NCBI GenBank assembly: GCA_024636315.1
Contig: JAGXHJ010000043.1
Location: forward strand, 1 to 34,988
Source: Methylophaga sp.
GTDB taxonomy: Bacteria; Pseudomonadota; Gammaproteobacteria; Nitrosococcales; Methylophagaceae
Length of the DNA: 34,988 bases
Reading direction: 5' to 3'
Notes under the pieces: model-generated
Told to the model about the DNA's origin: nothing
Databases searched by the model: none
The model's input: only the letters and a program-made list of their open reading frames with translations
Translations under genes and position numbers: made by a program
Part shown: piece after piece, positions 27,604 to 34,988 of the stretch
Layout: each line of letters starts with the position of its first letter
How positions within the stretch are numbered: position 1 is the stretch's first letter

Positions 27604-28107
27604 ATGTCAGTAAATAAAGTAATTCTTGTAGGAAGACTCGGCGCAGAGCCAGAAAGCCGTGCATTTCCTAATGGTGGCTCCATTTGTAACTTACGCTTGG
27701 CTACCTCAGAAAGCTGGAAAGATAAACAAACGGGTGAACGCAAAGAACGCACTGAGTGGCATCGTGTGACCTTGAACAATCGTCTAGGTGAAGTTGCACA
27801 GCAATACCTACACAAAGGCTCACAAATTTATATTGAAGGTCGCATTCAAACACGTAAATGGCAAGACCAAAGTGGTCAAGATCGTTATTCAACCGAGATT
27901 GTTGGTGACTCAATGACGATGCTCGACTCAAAAGGCGGCGCCGCAGGTGGTTCAGCAGGCGGTGATTATCAACAAAACGCACCTCAACGGAATTCATCGG
28001 CACCACAAAAAGGTTATGCTCCTCAACCAGCATCACCTTCCGCCGGCCCTGACTATGGCTCACCTCAAGGTGGCGCAGATTATTTGGATGATGATATTCC
28101 GTTCTGA
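27604..28107 (+). CDS. ssb: Single-stranded DNA-binding protein
   Basis: Tetrameric OB-fold protein that coats single-stranded DNA in replication, repair and recombination. 167 residues. The OB domain (1-110) has [38 protein letters not shown] and [20 protein letters not shown]; then a Gly/Gln/Pro-rich linker, and an acidic tip YLDDDIPF, the site that recruits partner proteins. A strong AAAGGAG lies before the ATG. It follows the MFS gene by 44 bases, diverging as a pair from uvrA, and ends at a good terminator. Confidence 0.98.
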   Translation: MSVNKVILVGRLGAEPESRAFPNGGSICNLRLATSESWKDKQTGERKERTEWHRVTLNNRLGEVAQQYLHKGSQIYIEGRIQTRKWQDQSGQDRYSTEIVGDSMTMLDSKGGAAGGSAGGDYQQNAPQRNSSAPQKGYAPQPASPSAGPDYGSPQGGADYLDDDIPF

Positions 28108-28142
28108 CAGATACCTTAGTACATATTGTAAAGTTATAGCTT

Positions 28143-28169
28143 AAAGGCCACGTTATTCGTGGCTTTTTT
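28143..28169 (+). terminator. Rho-independent terminator after ssb
   Basis: GCCACG (28147-28152), a five-base loop TTATT, CGTGGC (28158-28163) and six T. An AAAG run precedes the stem. Confidence 0.9.
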
Positions 28170-28208
28170 ATTTACCAACAAGTATTTTGAATATCTCAGA
28201 GCTAGAAT

Positions 28209-31200
28209 ATGGTTAATGTCAGACCTCTAATGCAAACAATAATGGCTATCGCTGGGTTGGCGCTTGCCTATTATTTAGCGGCAAAGTTAAGTCTGCCACT
28301 TACTGCGCCACCAAGTGGAGCTAGTGCATTTTGGCCGGCGGCAGGCATTGCTTTAGCTTTCGTATTAAAATTTGGTCCTAAATTACTGCTCGGTGTTTTT
28401 ATTGGCAGTTTAATGATTAACATTGAGCTTTACGGTTTAAATACACTGTCATCACCGAGTGCATCCATACTCTTATTTATTATCATCGCCTTAAGTAGCA
28501 CCTTATCTGCCTATTTTGGGCTAAAGTTAATTCAGAAATATGCCCGCTACCCCGATCCACTTATCTCAGAACTCAGCATCATAAAACTGCTCGTACTTGG
28601 TGGCCCTATTGCGGCAATATTACCGATGATAATAAGTATCAGCGCATTAATGTTCACCGGTATCATCTCAACAGAACATACCTTCTTTAGCTGTTTTACT
28701 TGGTGGTTGGGCGATAGTGTAGGTGTTTTTATCATTACGCCATTAATATTACTGTTTATTGATTTACCAGGAAAAACCGATACCAATCGCAAATGGGTAG
28801 TCACTATTCCAGTTATCCTCGCACTGCTAATTACCATTGGCCTATTTCAAAATAGTGTTGATAGCGAAAATAAGCGACTTCAAATGGATCTAGATTATCA
28901 AGCAAGCACTATTGGTGCAGGACTGAACCGAGAAATTAATACACATATCAATCTCACTAAATATCTACGAGACACCATTGTCACTAACGGCCATGTCGAA
29001 TTAGATAACTTCATCGCTTCTACTCATTCTATTCGACAATTACATCCCGATATCCAAGCCATAACTTGGGATGTGATCGTAAAGAGTGAAGAACGATCAT
29101 TATTTGAAAAACAGATGCAAGCAATTCATCATACCAATTATAAAATCACTCAACGCGATGGCCAAGACAATATGATTCGCATTGAATGCAAGCCAGAATA
29201 TGCCGCTATTGCCTATATATCACCCTATAAAAACAATGAAGAAGCATTAGGATATGACCCCACATCAAATCCAGAAGTGGCGGCATTTTTTTATCATGCT
29301 CGTGACACCGGACAAGCAACCATTTCTAGCCGTGTTAATCTCGTACAAGGCGTTAGCACTCGCGCTGGTATCGTTAATTATATTCCCGTCTACAAACAGG
29401 ACCATTTACTAAATAGCGCAAATCAACGTCAAATCGCTTTTATCGGTAACCTCGCTTGCGTTTACTATTTAGACAATATTATTGCTGACGAGCTTCAAGC
29501 ACATCCGCTCCTTGATTCCGAACTTACTATCCTTGATATAACCGAACAAAAGCACCCAATTGAGCTTTATTCATCGATAGCAAACCCGATAATTGATAAC
29601 GACTTCACTACATACTACTCCACCCATATTGCTAATCGAATTTGGCAAATTAAAATCACACCAACGACTAATTATTTCAAAAATAATTATTCTAACAGTG
29701 TATGGATAGTGCTATTTATCGGAATGTTATTTACGGCGACACTGACCGTCGCCCTAATGATATCAACCGGTCGACGGGCTCGTATTGAGGAGGTTGTTAG
29801 CCAAAGAACAGCAAGCCTGCAGAAAGCTAAAGAAGATTTACGCTTACTTGCGATCACCTTTGAATCAAATGAAGCCATTATGATTACCGATTCGAATAAC
29901 CTCATAATGCGTGTCAACCAAGCTTTTACTAAAATGACAGGCTATACGCAAGAAGATGTACTAGGTAAAAACCCTGACATTTTATCTTCAGGAAAACATA
30001 GTGCCTCCTTTTATCAGAACATGAAGCAACAGCTCAAAGAAAACGGAAGCTATGAAAGTGAGATATGGAATCGTCGTAAAAATGGAGAAGTTTACCCAGA
30101 ACGCCATTTGATTACGTCTATTAGCGATAAGTCAGGAAAAATCATCAACTATGTCTCTGTTTTTTCAGATATAACCACCCAAAAAGCTCATGAGGATCGT
30201 ATTCAATTCCTTGCCTTTTATGATCAACTCACGTCATTACCTAACCGCCGTTTATTACTCGACCGCTTACAGTACAATTTATCACTATCTCAACGTAATA
30301 AAAAACATGGCGTTTTGATGTTTCTTGATCTTGATGATTTCAAGAAAATTAATGATTCTCTGGGCCATGAAGTAGGTGATGAACTGTTACAACAAGCGGC
30401 CGCTCGCATAAAACTCCCCCTGAGAAGAGCAGATACCGTAGCGCGTTTGGGTGGCGATGAATTTGTAATATTAGTGGCTAATCAAACGCTAGAAGGTGAG
30501 GCCTTAATAGAGTTTGCATCAAACCTCGCAGAAAAAATAATCGAGGCCTTCCAACAACCGTTCCATATTAAAGGCTATCAACATCACATATCTACCAGCA
30601 TAGGTATTACGATCTTCCCGCCCACAGAACAAACGGCAGTATCAATATTAGGTCAAGCCGATACCGCCATGTATAAATCAAAAAAGATAGGTAAAAATAC
30701 CTTCTGCTTTTATGAACAAGCGATGCAAACCATTGCTGAAGCTAAGTTAGCACTAGAACATGATTTAAGACGCGCTATTGAACAACAACAGTTCAGCTTA
30801 AACTACCAGCCACAAGTCGATAATTCAGGAAAAGTATTAGCTATTGAGGCGTTAGTGCGTTGGCAACATCCCGAGCGTAGCTGGGTTTCACCAGCCGAAT
30901 TTATCCCCCTTGCCGAAGACTCCGGACTCATCATACCTATTGGTCAGTGGGTATTAATTAATGCCTGCACCCAACTACAATCTTGGCTTAGACAAGGCCT
31001 GCAGATCCAGCATATTTCGGTCAATGTCAGTCCCAAACAATTCCGTCAGAACGATTTCATCGCTAACATTAAATCTGCACTAAACCAATCAGGCTTGCCC
31101 GCTGAAAATTTAATGCTAGAGATAACTGAGGGTATTGTTTTAGATAATGTTGAAGACACTATCCAAAAAATGGACACTTTAAAACAGATCGGCATACAGT

Positions 31201-31511
31201 TTTCTATTGATGATTTTGGTACCGGCTACTCTTCCCTGTCATATCTCAAACGTTTACCTATTGATGAGTTGAAGATTGACCAAAGTTTTGTCCGTGATAT
31301 TGCGACCGATAAAGATGATGCCGCAATCGTGGCTACCATTATTGCAATGGCTACACACTTAAACTTAACCGTGGTGGCTGAAGGTGTGGAGAATTTTCAG
31401 CAACTTGATTTTTTAACGGCAAATGGTTGTATTTTATTCCAAGGTTACCATTTCAGCCGGCCACTAATCGCCGAGGATTTAAAGTCTTTCGTTCAAAAAT
31501 ATAATCTATAA
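28209..31511 (+). CDS. Membrane sensor MASE1-CHASE-PAS-GGDEF-EAL
   Basis: Bifunctional c-di-GMP enzyme candidate of 1100 residues. An N-terminal MASE1 membrane domain with several helices (about 8-215, including APPSGASAFWPAAGIALAF) is followed by a periplasmic CHASE domain (about 240-440, QLHPDIQAITWDVIV), a helix (496-519), PAS (548-665), GGDEF (motif RLGGDEFVI at about 747-755, with the RxxD inhibitory site RRAD just upstream) and EAL (EALVRWQHP at 880 onward, then DDFGTGYSSLSYLKRLPIDE). Both catalytic motifs are intact, so it could make or degrade c-di-GMP. It is a single-gene unit: it has its own upstream gap and lies between two terminators. The ligand for MASE1/CHASE is unknown. Confidence 0.9.
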   Translation: MVNVRPLMQTIMAIAGLALAYYLAAKLSLPLTAPPSGASAFWPAAGIALAFVLKFGPKLLLGVFIGSLMINIELYGLNTLSSPSASILLFIIIALSSTLSAYFGLKLIQKYARYPDPLISELSIIKLLVLGGPIAAILPMIISISALMFTGIISTEHTFFSCFTWWLGDSVGVFIITPLILLFIDLPGKTDTNRKWVVTIPVILALLITIGLFQNSVDSENKRLQMDLDYQASTIGAGLNREINTHINLTKYLRDTIVTNGHVELDNFIASTHSIRQLHPDIQAITWDVIVKSEERSLFEKQMQAIHHTNYKITQRDGQDNMIRIECKPEYAAIAYISPYKNNEEALGYDPTSNPEVAAFFYHARDTGQATISSRVNLVQGVSTRAGIVNYIPVYKQDHLLNSANQRQIAFIGNLACVYYLDNIIADELQAHPLLDSELTILDITEQKHPIELYSSIANPIIDNDFTTYYSTHIANRIWQIKITPTTNYFKNNYSNSVWIVLFIGMLFTATLTVALMISTGRRARIEEVVSQRTASLQKAKEDLRLLAITFESNEAIMITDSNNLIMRVNQAFTKMTGYTQEDVLGKNPDILSSGKHSASFYQNMKQQLKENGSYESEIWNRRKNGEVYPERHLITSISDKSGKIINYVSVFSDITTQKAHEDRIQFLAFYDQLTSLPNRRLLLDRLQYNLSLSQRNKKHGVLMFLDLDDFKKINDSLGHEVGDELLQQAAARIKLPLRRADTVARLGGDEFVILVANQTLEGEALIEFASNLAEKIIEAFQQPFHIKGYQHHISTSIGITIFPPTEQTAVSILGQADTAMYKSKKIGKNTFCFYEQAMQTIAEAKLALEHDLRRAIEQQQFSLNYQPQVDNSGKVLAIEALVRWQHPERSWVSPAEFIPLAEDSGLIIPIGQWVLINACTQLQSWLRQGLQIQHISVNVSPKQFRQNDFIANIKSALNQSGLPAENLMLEITEGIVLDNVEDTIQKMDTLKQIGIQFSIDDFGTGYSSLSYLKRLPIDELKIDQSFVRDIATDKDDAAIVATIIAMATHLNLTVVAEGVENFQQLDFLTANGCILFQGYHFSRPLIAEDLKSFVQKYNL

Positions 31512-31512
31512 A

Positions 31513-31545
31513 AAAGCCCTGATATTTATTCAATATCAAGGCTTT
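31513..31545. terminator. Bidirectional terminator between the sensor gene and ilvD
   Basis: AAAGCC-C-TGATATT (31513-31526) pairs with AATATCA-A-GGCTTT (31532-31545), one mismatch, around a TATTC loop. A- and T-runs flank the stem, so it serves both convergent genes. Confidence 0.85.
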
Positions 31546-31569
31546 ATTTATAATTCAGTCTAGCTAAGG

Positions 31570-33423
31570 CTATCGACGTTTTAGCTGTTCCAAATCACGC
31601 ACTGCACCCTTTGATGCAGAGGTGGTTAATGCCGCATAAGCTTGTAAGGCCAAGCTCACTTTACGCTCACGTTTAACCGGCTGCCAAGCGAGATGGCCTT
31701 TTGCTTCCATCACCACGCGACGTTCCGCTAACACTAAATCGGAAACATCCACTTTAATGATGCGATTAGGAATATCGATCACAATAATATCGCCTTCTTC
31801 CACTAAGCCGATGTTACCGCCTTCCGCAGCCTCTGGTGAAGCATGACCAATAGATAAACCTGATGTACCACCTGAGAAACGACCATCTGTTAACAAGGCG
31901 CAGGCCTTACCCATTCCTTTTGCTTTTAAATAACTAGTTGGGTACAACATTTCCTGCATACCCGGACCACCTTTCGGCCCTTCGTAACGAATAAGAACCA
32001 CGTCCCCAGCCACAACTTGTTCAGTCAAAATCGCCGTTACTGCAGCTTCTTGTGATTCGTAAATACGCGCCGGACCTGAGAACGTTAGATTAGAGTCATC
32101 TACGCCTGCAGTCTTAACAATACAGCCCTCGAGGGCAATATTACCGAATAGCACGGCTAATCCACCGTCTTTGCTATAAGCATGTTCAATATCACGGATA
32201 CAACCCGCTTCACGGTCTAAATCCAAGCTCGGCCAACGCGTGCTTTGACTAAAGGCTGTTTGAGTTGGAATACCTGCTGGGCCAGCTGAATAACGCAGTT
32301 TAGCGACTTCGCTATCGCTGCGTTTGACGTCCCATTTTGCTAAGGCATCACCTAATGTCGCGCTATGTACCGTCGGTAAGTGAGTGTGCAATAAACCACC
32401 CGCGGCTAATTCAGCCAATATACTCATCACGCCGCCAGCACGATGTACATCTTCCATATGATATTCAGGTGTCGCAGGAGCCACTTTACATAAGTTCGGG
32501 ATGAGGCGAGACATGCGATCGATATCAGCCATAGTAAAATCAACTTCGCCTTCATGTGCGGCTGCCAGCAAATGCAATACGGTATTAGTTGATCCACCCA
32601 TTGCCACATCTAAGGCGATTGCATTTTCAAATGCCGCTTTCGATGCGATAGATCGTGGTAAGGCAGATTCGTCATCTTGTTCATAATAACGTTTAGCTAA
32701 CGACACAATGGTACGACCCGCCTCTAAAAACAGTTCTTCACGATCAGAATGGGTGGCTAATAATGAGCCGTTTCCAGGCAATGATAAACCTAAGGCTTCC
32801 GTCAAACAGTTCATCGAGTTCGCTGTGAACATACCTGAACATGAACCACAAGTTGGGCAGGCGCTACGCTCTATTTGCGCTACATCTTCGTCACTCACAT
32901 TTTCATCTGCCGCTTGCACCATGGCATCAACCAAATCTAACTTGACGTCTTTACCTGCCAATTTAGTTTTACCCGCTTCCATTGGGCCACCAGACACAAA
33001 GATCACTGGCACATTCAAGCGCAGTGCCGCCATCAACATACCTGGGGTGATTTTGTCGCAGTTAGAAATACAGACAATGGCATCGGCACAATGCGCATTA
33101 ACCATATATTCAACCGAGTCAGCAATAATGTCGCGCGATGGCAAGCTGTACAACATACCGCCATGACCCATCGCAATACCGTCATCAACGGCAATTGTAT
33201 TAAATTCTTTCGCAACACCGCCCGCACGTTCAATTTCACGCGCAACTAATTGCCCCATATCTTTTAAATGTACATGACCAGGAACAAACTGTGTAAACGA
33301 GTTGGCAATCGCAATAATCGGCTTACTAAAATCTTCATCCTTCATGCCTGTAGCTCGCCATAAGGCACGTGCGCCCGCCATATTACGGCCGGCGGTAGAA
33401 GTTCTTGATTTATATTCAGGCAT
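31570..33423 (-). CDS. ilvD: Dihydroxy-acid dehydratase
   Basis: Iron-sulfur enzyme of branched-chain amino acid (and CoA precursor) synthesis, dehydrating dihydroxyisovalerate and dihydroxy-methylvalerate. 617 residues, normal length. Seen: [19 protein letters not shown] at the N-terminus, [20 protein letters not shown], the cysteine segment [48 protein letters not shown], and [19 protein letters not shown] with [16 protein letters not shown] near the end. GGAGAA lies upstream of the ATG. It is transcribed leftward from a 121-base gap shared with argA. Confidence 0.98.
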   Translation of the reverse strand: MPEYKSRTSTAGRNMAGARALWRATGMKDEDFSKPIIAIANSFTQFVPGHVHLKDMGQLVAREIERAGGVAKEFNTIAVDDGIAMGHGGMLYSLPSRDIIADSVEYMVNAHCADAIVCISNCDKITPGMLMAALRLNVPVIFVSGGPMEAGKTKLAGKDVKLDLVDAMVQAADENVSDEDVAQIERSACPTCGSCSGMFTANSMNCLTEALGLSLPGNGSLLATHSDREELFLEAGRTIVSLAKRYYEQDDESALPRSIASKAAFENAIALDVAMGGSTNTVLHLLAAAHEGEVDFTMADIDRMSRLIPNLCKVAPATPEYHMEDVHRAGGVMSILAELAAGGLLHTHLPTVHSATLGDALAKWDVKRSDSEVAKLRYSAGPAGIPTQTAFSQSTRWPSLDLDREAGCIRDIEHAYSKDGGLAVLFGNIALEGCIVKTAGVDDSNLTFSGPARIYESQEAAVTAILTEQVVAGDVVLIRYEGPKGGPGMQEMLYPTSYLKAKGMGKACALLTDGRFSGGTSGLSIGHASPEAAEGGNIGLVEEGDIIVIDIPNRIIKVDVSDLVLAERRVVMEAKGHLAWQPVKRERKVSLALQAYAALTTSASKGAVRDLEQLKRR

Positions 33424-33442
33424 GCTCGTTCTCCAAACAAAT

Positions 33443-33448
33443 ATTATA
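33443..33448 (-). promoter_or_regulatory. Candidate -10 box of ilvD
   Basis: Perfect TATAAT on the minus strand about 20 bases before the ilvD ATG. No convincing -35 box lies 16-18 bases further upstream (ATTCAA is the best), and the leader would be only about 14 bases, so the call is weak. I could not place an argA promoter in the same 121-base gap. Confidence 0.3.
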
Positions 33449-33544
33449 GTGTTTCGTCGCTAACATTGAATTTGTCAGCATTTATTAACTGAGATTTTAC
33501 ACGCAACTTTGCAACCTTGCTGAGACTAGGATAAAAAGAGCATT

Positions 33545-34879
33545 ATGAAAACAATACATACCCCCCTAATATCCAGTAATTCCGCCACAACGACCAGTTG
33601 GTTTCGTACTGCGGCACCTTATATTCATGCGCATCGTGGCGCGACTTTTGTTATTGCCTTCGATGGTGAAACTATAGAGACTCCAGGCTTCGATAGTCTT
33701 GTTCATGACTTAGCGTTATTAAGTAGTTTAGGGATAAAGCTGGTACTGGTTTATGGCGCTCGGCCACAAATCGAGCAACAATGCCACAGCCAAAATGTTG
33801 AAATTCAATACCATCAAGGACTGCGCATTACCGACGATGCCAGTCTTAAAATAGCGCAAGCCGTAATGGGTAAATTACGCATTAACATCGAAGCCAAACT
33901 GTCTTTCGGTCTACCTCATACACCAATGGCTCATGCTCGCATTCGTTGTACTAGCGGCAATTTAATCACCGCGCGGCCCGTCGGTATCAGAGATGGTATT
34001 GATTTTGGTCACACCGGCGAAGTTCGTCGTGTTGATATTCAAGGCATTAACGACCAATTAACCTTAGGCAACATGGTTTTATTACCACCTTTAGGTTATT
34101 CGCCAACAGGCGAAATATTTAATCTTGCATCAGAAGACATTGCCACGGCTGTGGCAACGGCATTAACCGCTGACAAACTTATCTTTATCGGTGAAAACAA
34201 TAATGGATTACCGCGCGAATTAACCGTTGAACAAGCTGAACAGACTGCACCGGAAACAGCAGCATGTCATCCATTCAAGGCAGCCCTTCGGGCCTGTAAA
34301 TCTGGGGTGAAACGTGTCCATCTACTAGACCGTTCGCAAGATGGCGCCTTACTACAAGAGTTATTTAGTCGCGATGGCGCTGGCACCTTAATTACCGCTA
34401 AGTCTTTTGAAACGATTCGTCAGGCGACTATTGAGGATGTCGGTGGAATTCTCGATCTAATCCAACCATTAGAACAAAACGGTACTTTAGTAAAACGTTC
34501 ACGAGATTTATTGGAAGTAGAAATAGGTCATTTTACCGTCATGGAACGTGATGGTTCAGTCGTCGCCTGTGCGGCACTATATCCTTATCTAAACAGCGAT
34601 GTTGCTGAGCTAGCCTGTCTTGCTGTTTCTAAGGATTATCAAAGTCTAGGACGGGGCGACCAATTGTTGTCGGCTGTTGAACATCAAGCAATCGCCCTAG
34701 GTTTAAATGCACTTTGTGTATTGACTACCCAAACAGCCCATTGGTTTATAGAGCATGGTTTTAGCGGTGCCAAAATTAGTGATCTGCCAATGGAAAAACA
34801 AGCGCTATATAACTATCAGCGAAATGCCAAAGTATTTAAGAAAATACTGAGAGACCTTTGCACGAACCACTTTTATTAG
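33545..34879 (+). CDS. argA: Amino-acid N-acetyltransferase (N-acetylglutamate synthase)
   Basis: First step of arginine synthesis: acetylates glutamate with acetyl-CoA. 444 residues, the classical two-domain form: an amino acid kinase-like domain (about 30-290; FVIAFDGETIET, KLVLVYGARPQIEQQC, GLRITDDASLKIAQ, arginine-sensing fold) and a C-terminal GNAT domain (about 295-440; RQATIEDVGGILDLIQPLE, ELACLAVSKDYQSLGRGDQLL, the acetyl-CoA loop, and FIEHGFSGAKISDLP). The N-terminal domain normally gives feedback inhibition by arginine. An AAAGAG ribosome site precedes the ATG. It diverges from ilvD and ends at a terminator, so it is probably a single-gene unit. Confidence 0.96.
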   Translation: MKTIHTPLISSNSATTTSWFRTAAPYIHAHRGATFVIAFDGETIETPGFDSLVHDLALLSSLGIKLVLVYGARPQIEQQCHSQNVEIQYHQGLRITDDASLKIAQAVMGKLRINIEAKLSFGLPHTPMAHARIRCTSGNLITARPVGIRDGIDFGHTGEVRRVDIQGINDQLTLGNMVLLPPLGYSPTGEIFNLASEDIATAVATALTADKLIFIGENNNGLPRELTVEQAEQTAPETAACHPFKAALRACKSGVKRVHLLDRSQDGALLQELFSRDGAGTLITAKSFETIRQATIEDVGGILDLIQPLEQNGTLVKRSRDLLEVEIGHFTVMERDGSVVACAALYPYLNSDVAELACLAVSKDYQSLGRGDQLLSAVEHQAIALGLNALCVLTTQTAHWFIEHGFSGAKISDLPMEKQALYNYQRNAKVFKKILRDLCTNHFY

Positions 34880-34885
34880 TGCCAG

Positions 34886-34907
34886 ATTAGCTGAAAGCTA
34901 ATTTTTT
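34886..34907 (+). terminator. Rho-independent terminator after argA
   Basis: ATTAGCT (34886-34892), loop GAA, AGCTAAT (34896-34902), followed by T34903-34907. Short stem, but the T-run is clear. Confidence 0.8.
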
Positions 34908-34925
34908 GAATAAATTTAGAAAAAA

Positions 34926-34935
34926 GTGACGTCAC
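34926..34935. repeat. 10-bp palindrome GTGACGTCAC at the right end
   Basis: A perfect palindrome in the non-coding stretch 34908-34988, followed by a 5-bp hairpin (CGGGT 34958-34962, ACCCG 34968-34972). It may belong to the control region of a gene beyond the window. No gene is visible in this last stretch. Confidence 0.35.
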
Positions 34936-34988
34936 ACGTTCATTTTTCTCCAATTTACGGGTTATTTACCCGCTATCTCCCTTTTTTA

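Noticed and set aside
26120-28107. uvrA, MFS transporter and ssb as an unusual cluster
   Set aside because: The same order occurs in Pseudomonas and other gammaproteobacteria, so it is an ordinary conserved layout.
32708-33166. 152-codon open frame antisense to ilvD
   Set aside because: It lies fully inside a strongly conserved gene, and its composition mirrors the opposite strand; no ribosome site or family resemblance was seen.
34926-34935. GTGACGTCAC as a eukaryotic CRE-type site
   Set aside because: The window is bacterial; a 10-bp palindrome of this kind can arise by chance or serve a local regulator.
1-34988. CRISPR array, prophage, insertion sequence or RNA gene
   Set aside because: I saw no regularly spaced repeats, phage or transposase genes, or tRNA/rRNA-like sequence; small RNAs cannot be excluded by eye.

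Overview
The window reads as core chromosome of a gammaproteobacterial methylotroph, most like Methylophaga and relatives; this assignment is inferred from gene content, not from a marker gene. The signs are a lanthanide-type methanol dehydrogenase (xoxF), a block for tetrahydromethanopterin (H4MPT)-linked C1 metabolism (mtdA, beta-RFAP synthase, mtdB, an ATP-grasp gene), a FimX-like protein, and gammaproteobacterial gene orders (glyQ-glyS-gmhB-plsC, gshB...tonB, uvrA-MFS-ssb). The DNA is moderately AT-rich throughout, and I see no prophage, insertion sequence, tRNA, rRNA or CRISPR array.

Region 1 (1-9350) is the methylotrophy part. xoxF runs leftward off the window edge, with gltX upstream on the same strand. 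Diverging from gltX are a SoxH-like metallo-hydrolase and a fused SoxY-SoxZ carrier, the pair known from quinoprotein-dehydrogenase loci. A strong bidirectional terminator separates them from a small exported four-cysteine protein. A good sigma70-type promoter then drives mtdA, beta-RFAP synthase, mtdB and the ATP-grasp gene. Behind them lies what looks like the 3' stump of an htpX-type protease gene.

Region 2 (9348-19081): a leftward operon glyQ-glyS-gmhB-plsC-fimX with overlapping or nearly abutting genes ends in a FimX-like protein whose GGDEF and EAL motifs are both degenerate. Its promoter region is shared with the rightward gshB-apbE-tonB set and holds a 9-bp inverted repeat around the putative -35 box.

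Region 3 (19087-34988): leftward uvrA is followed 1 bp later by a large membrane sensor with PAS, GAF, PAS, GGDEF, EAL and a zinc-binding-like tail, then a CYTH-domain protein. The sensor reading frame is broken at a run of nine G (coding strand), where eight would restore it: possible phase variation, a recent mutation or a sequencing error. Rightward are a YajR-like transporter, ssb and a second intact sensor with MASE1, CHASE, PAS, GGDEF and EAL. ilvD (leftward) and argA (rightward) diverge at the right end.

The less ordinary observations are the sulfur-carrier-like pair near xoxF, the pairing of mtdA and mtdB around a cofactor-synthesis gene, the homopolymer-broken c-di-GMP enzyme and three c-di-GMP proteins within about 22 kb. 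I did not find a system I could defend as wholly new.
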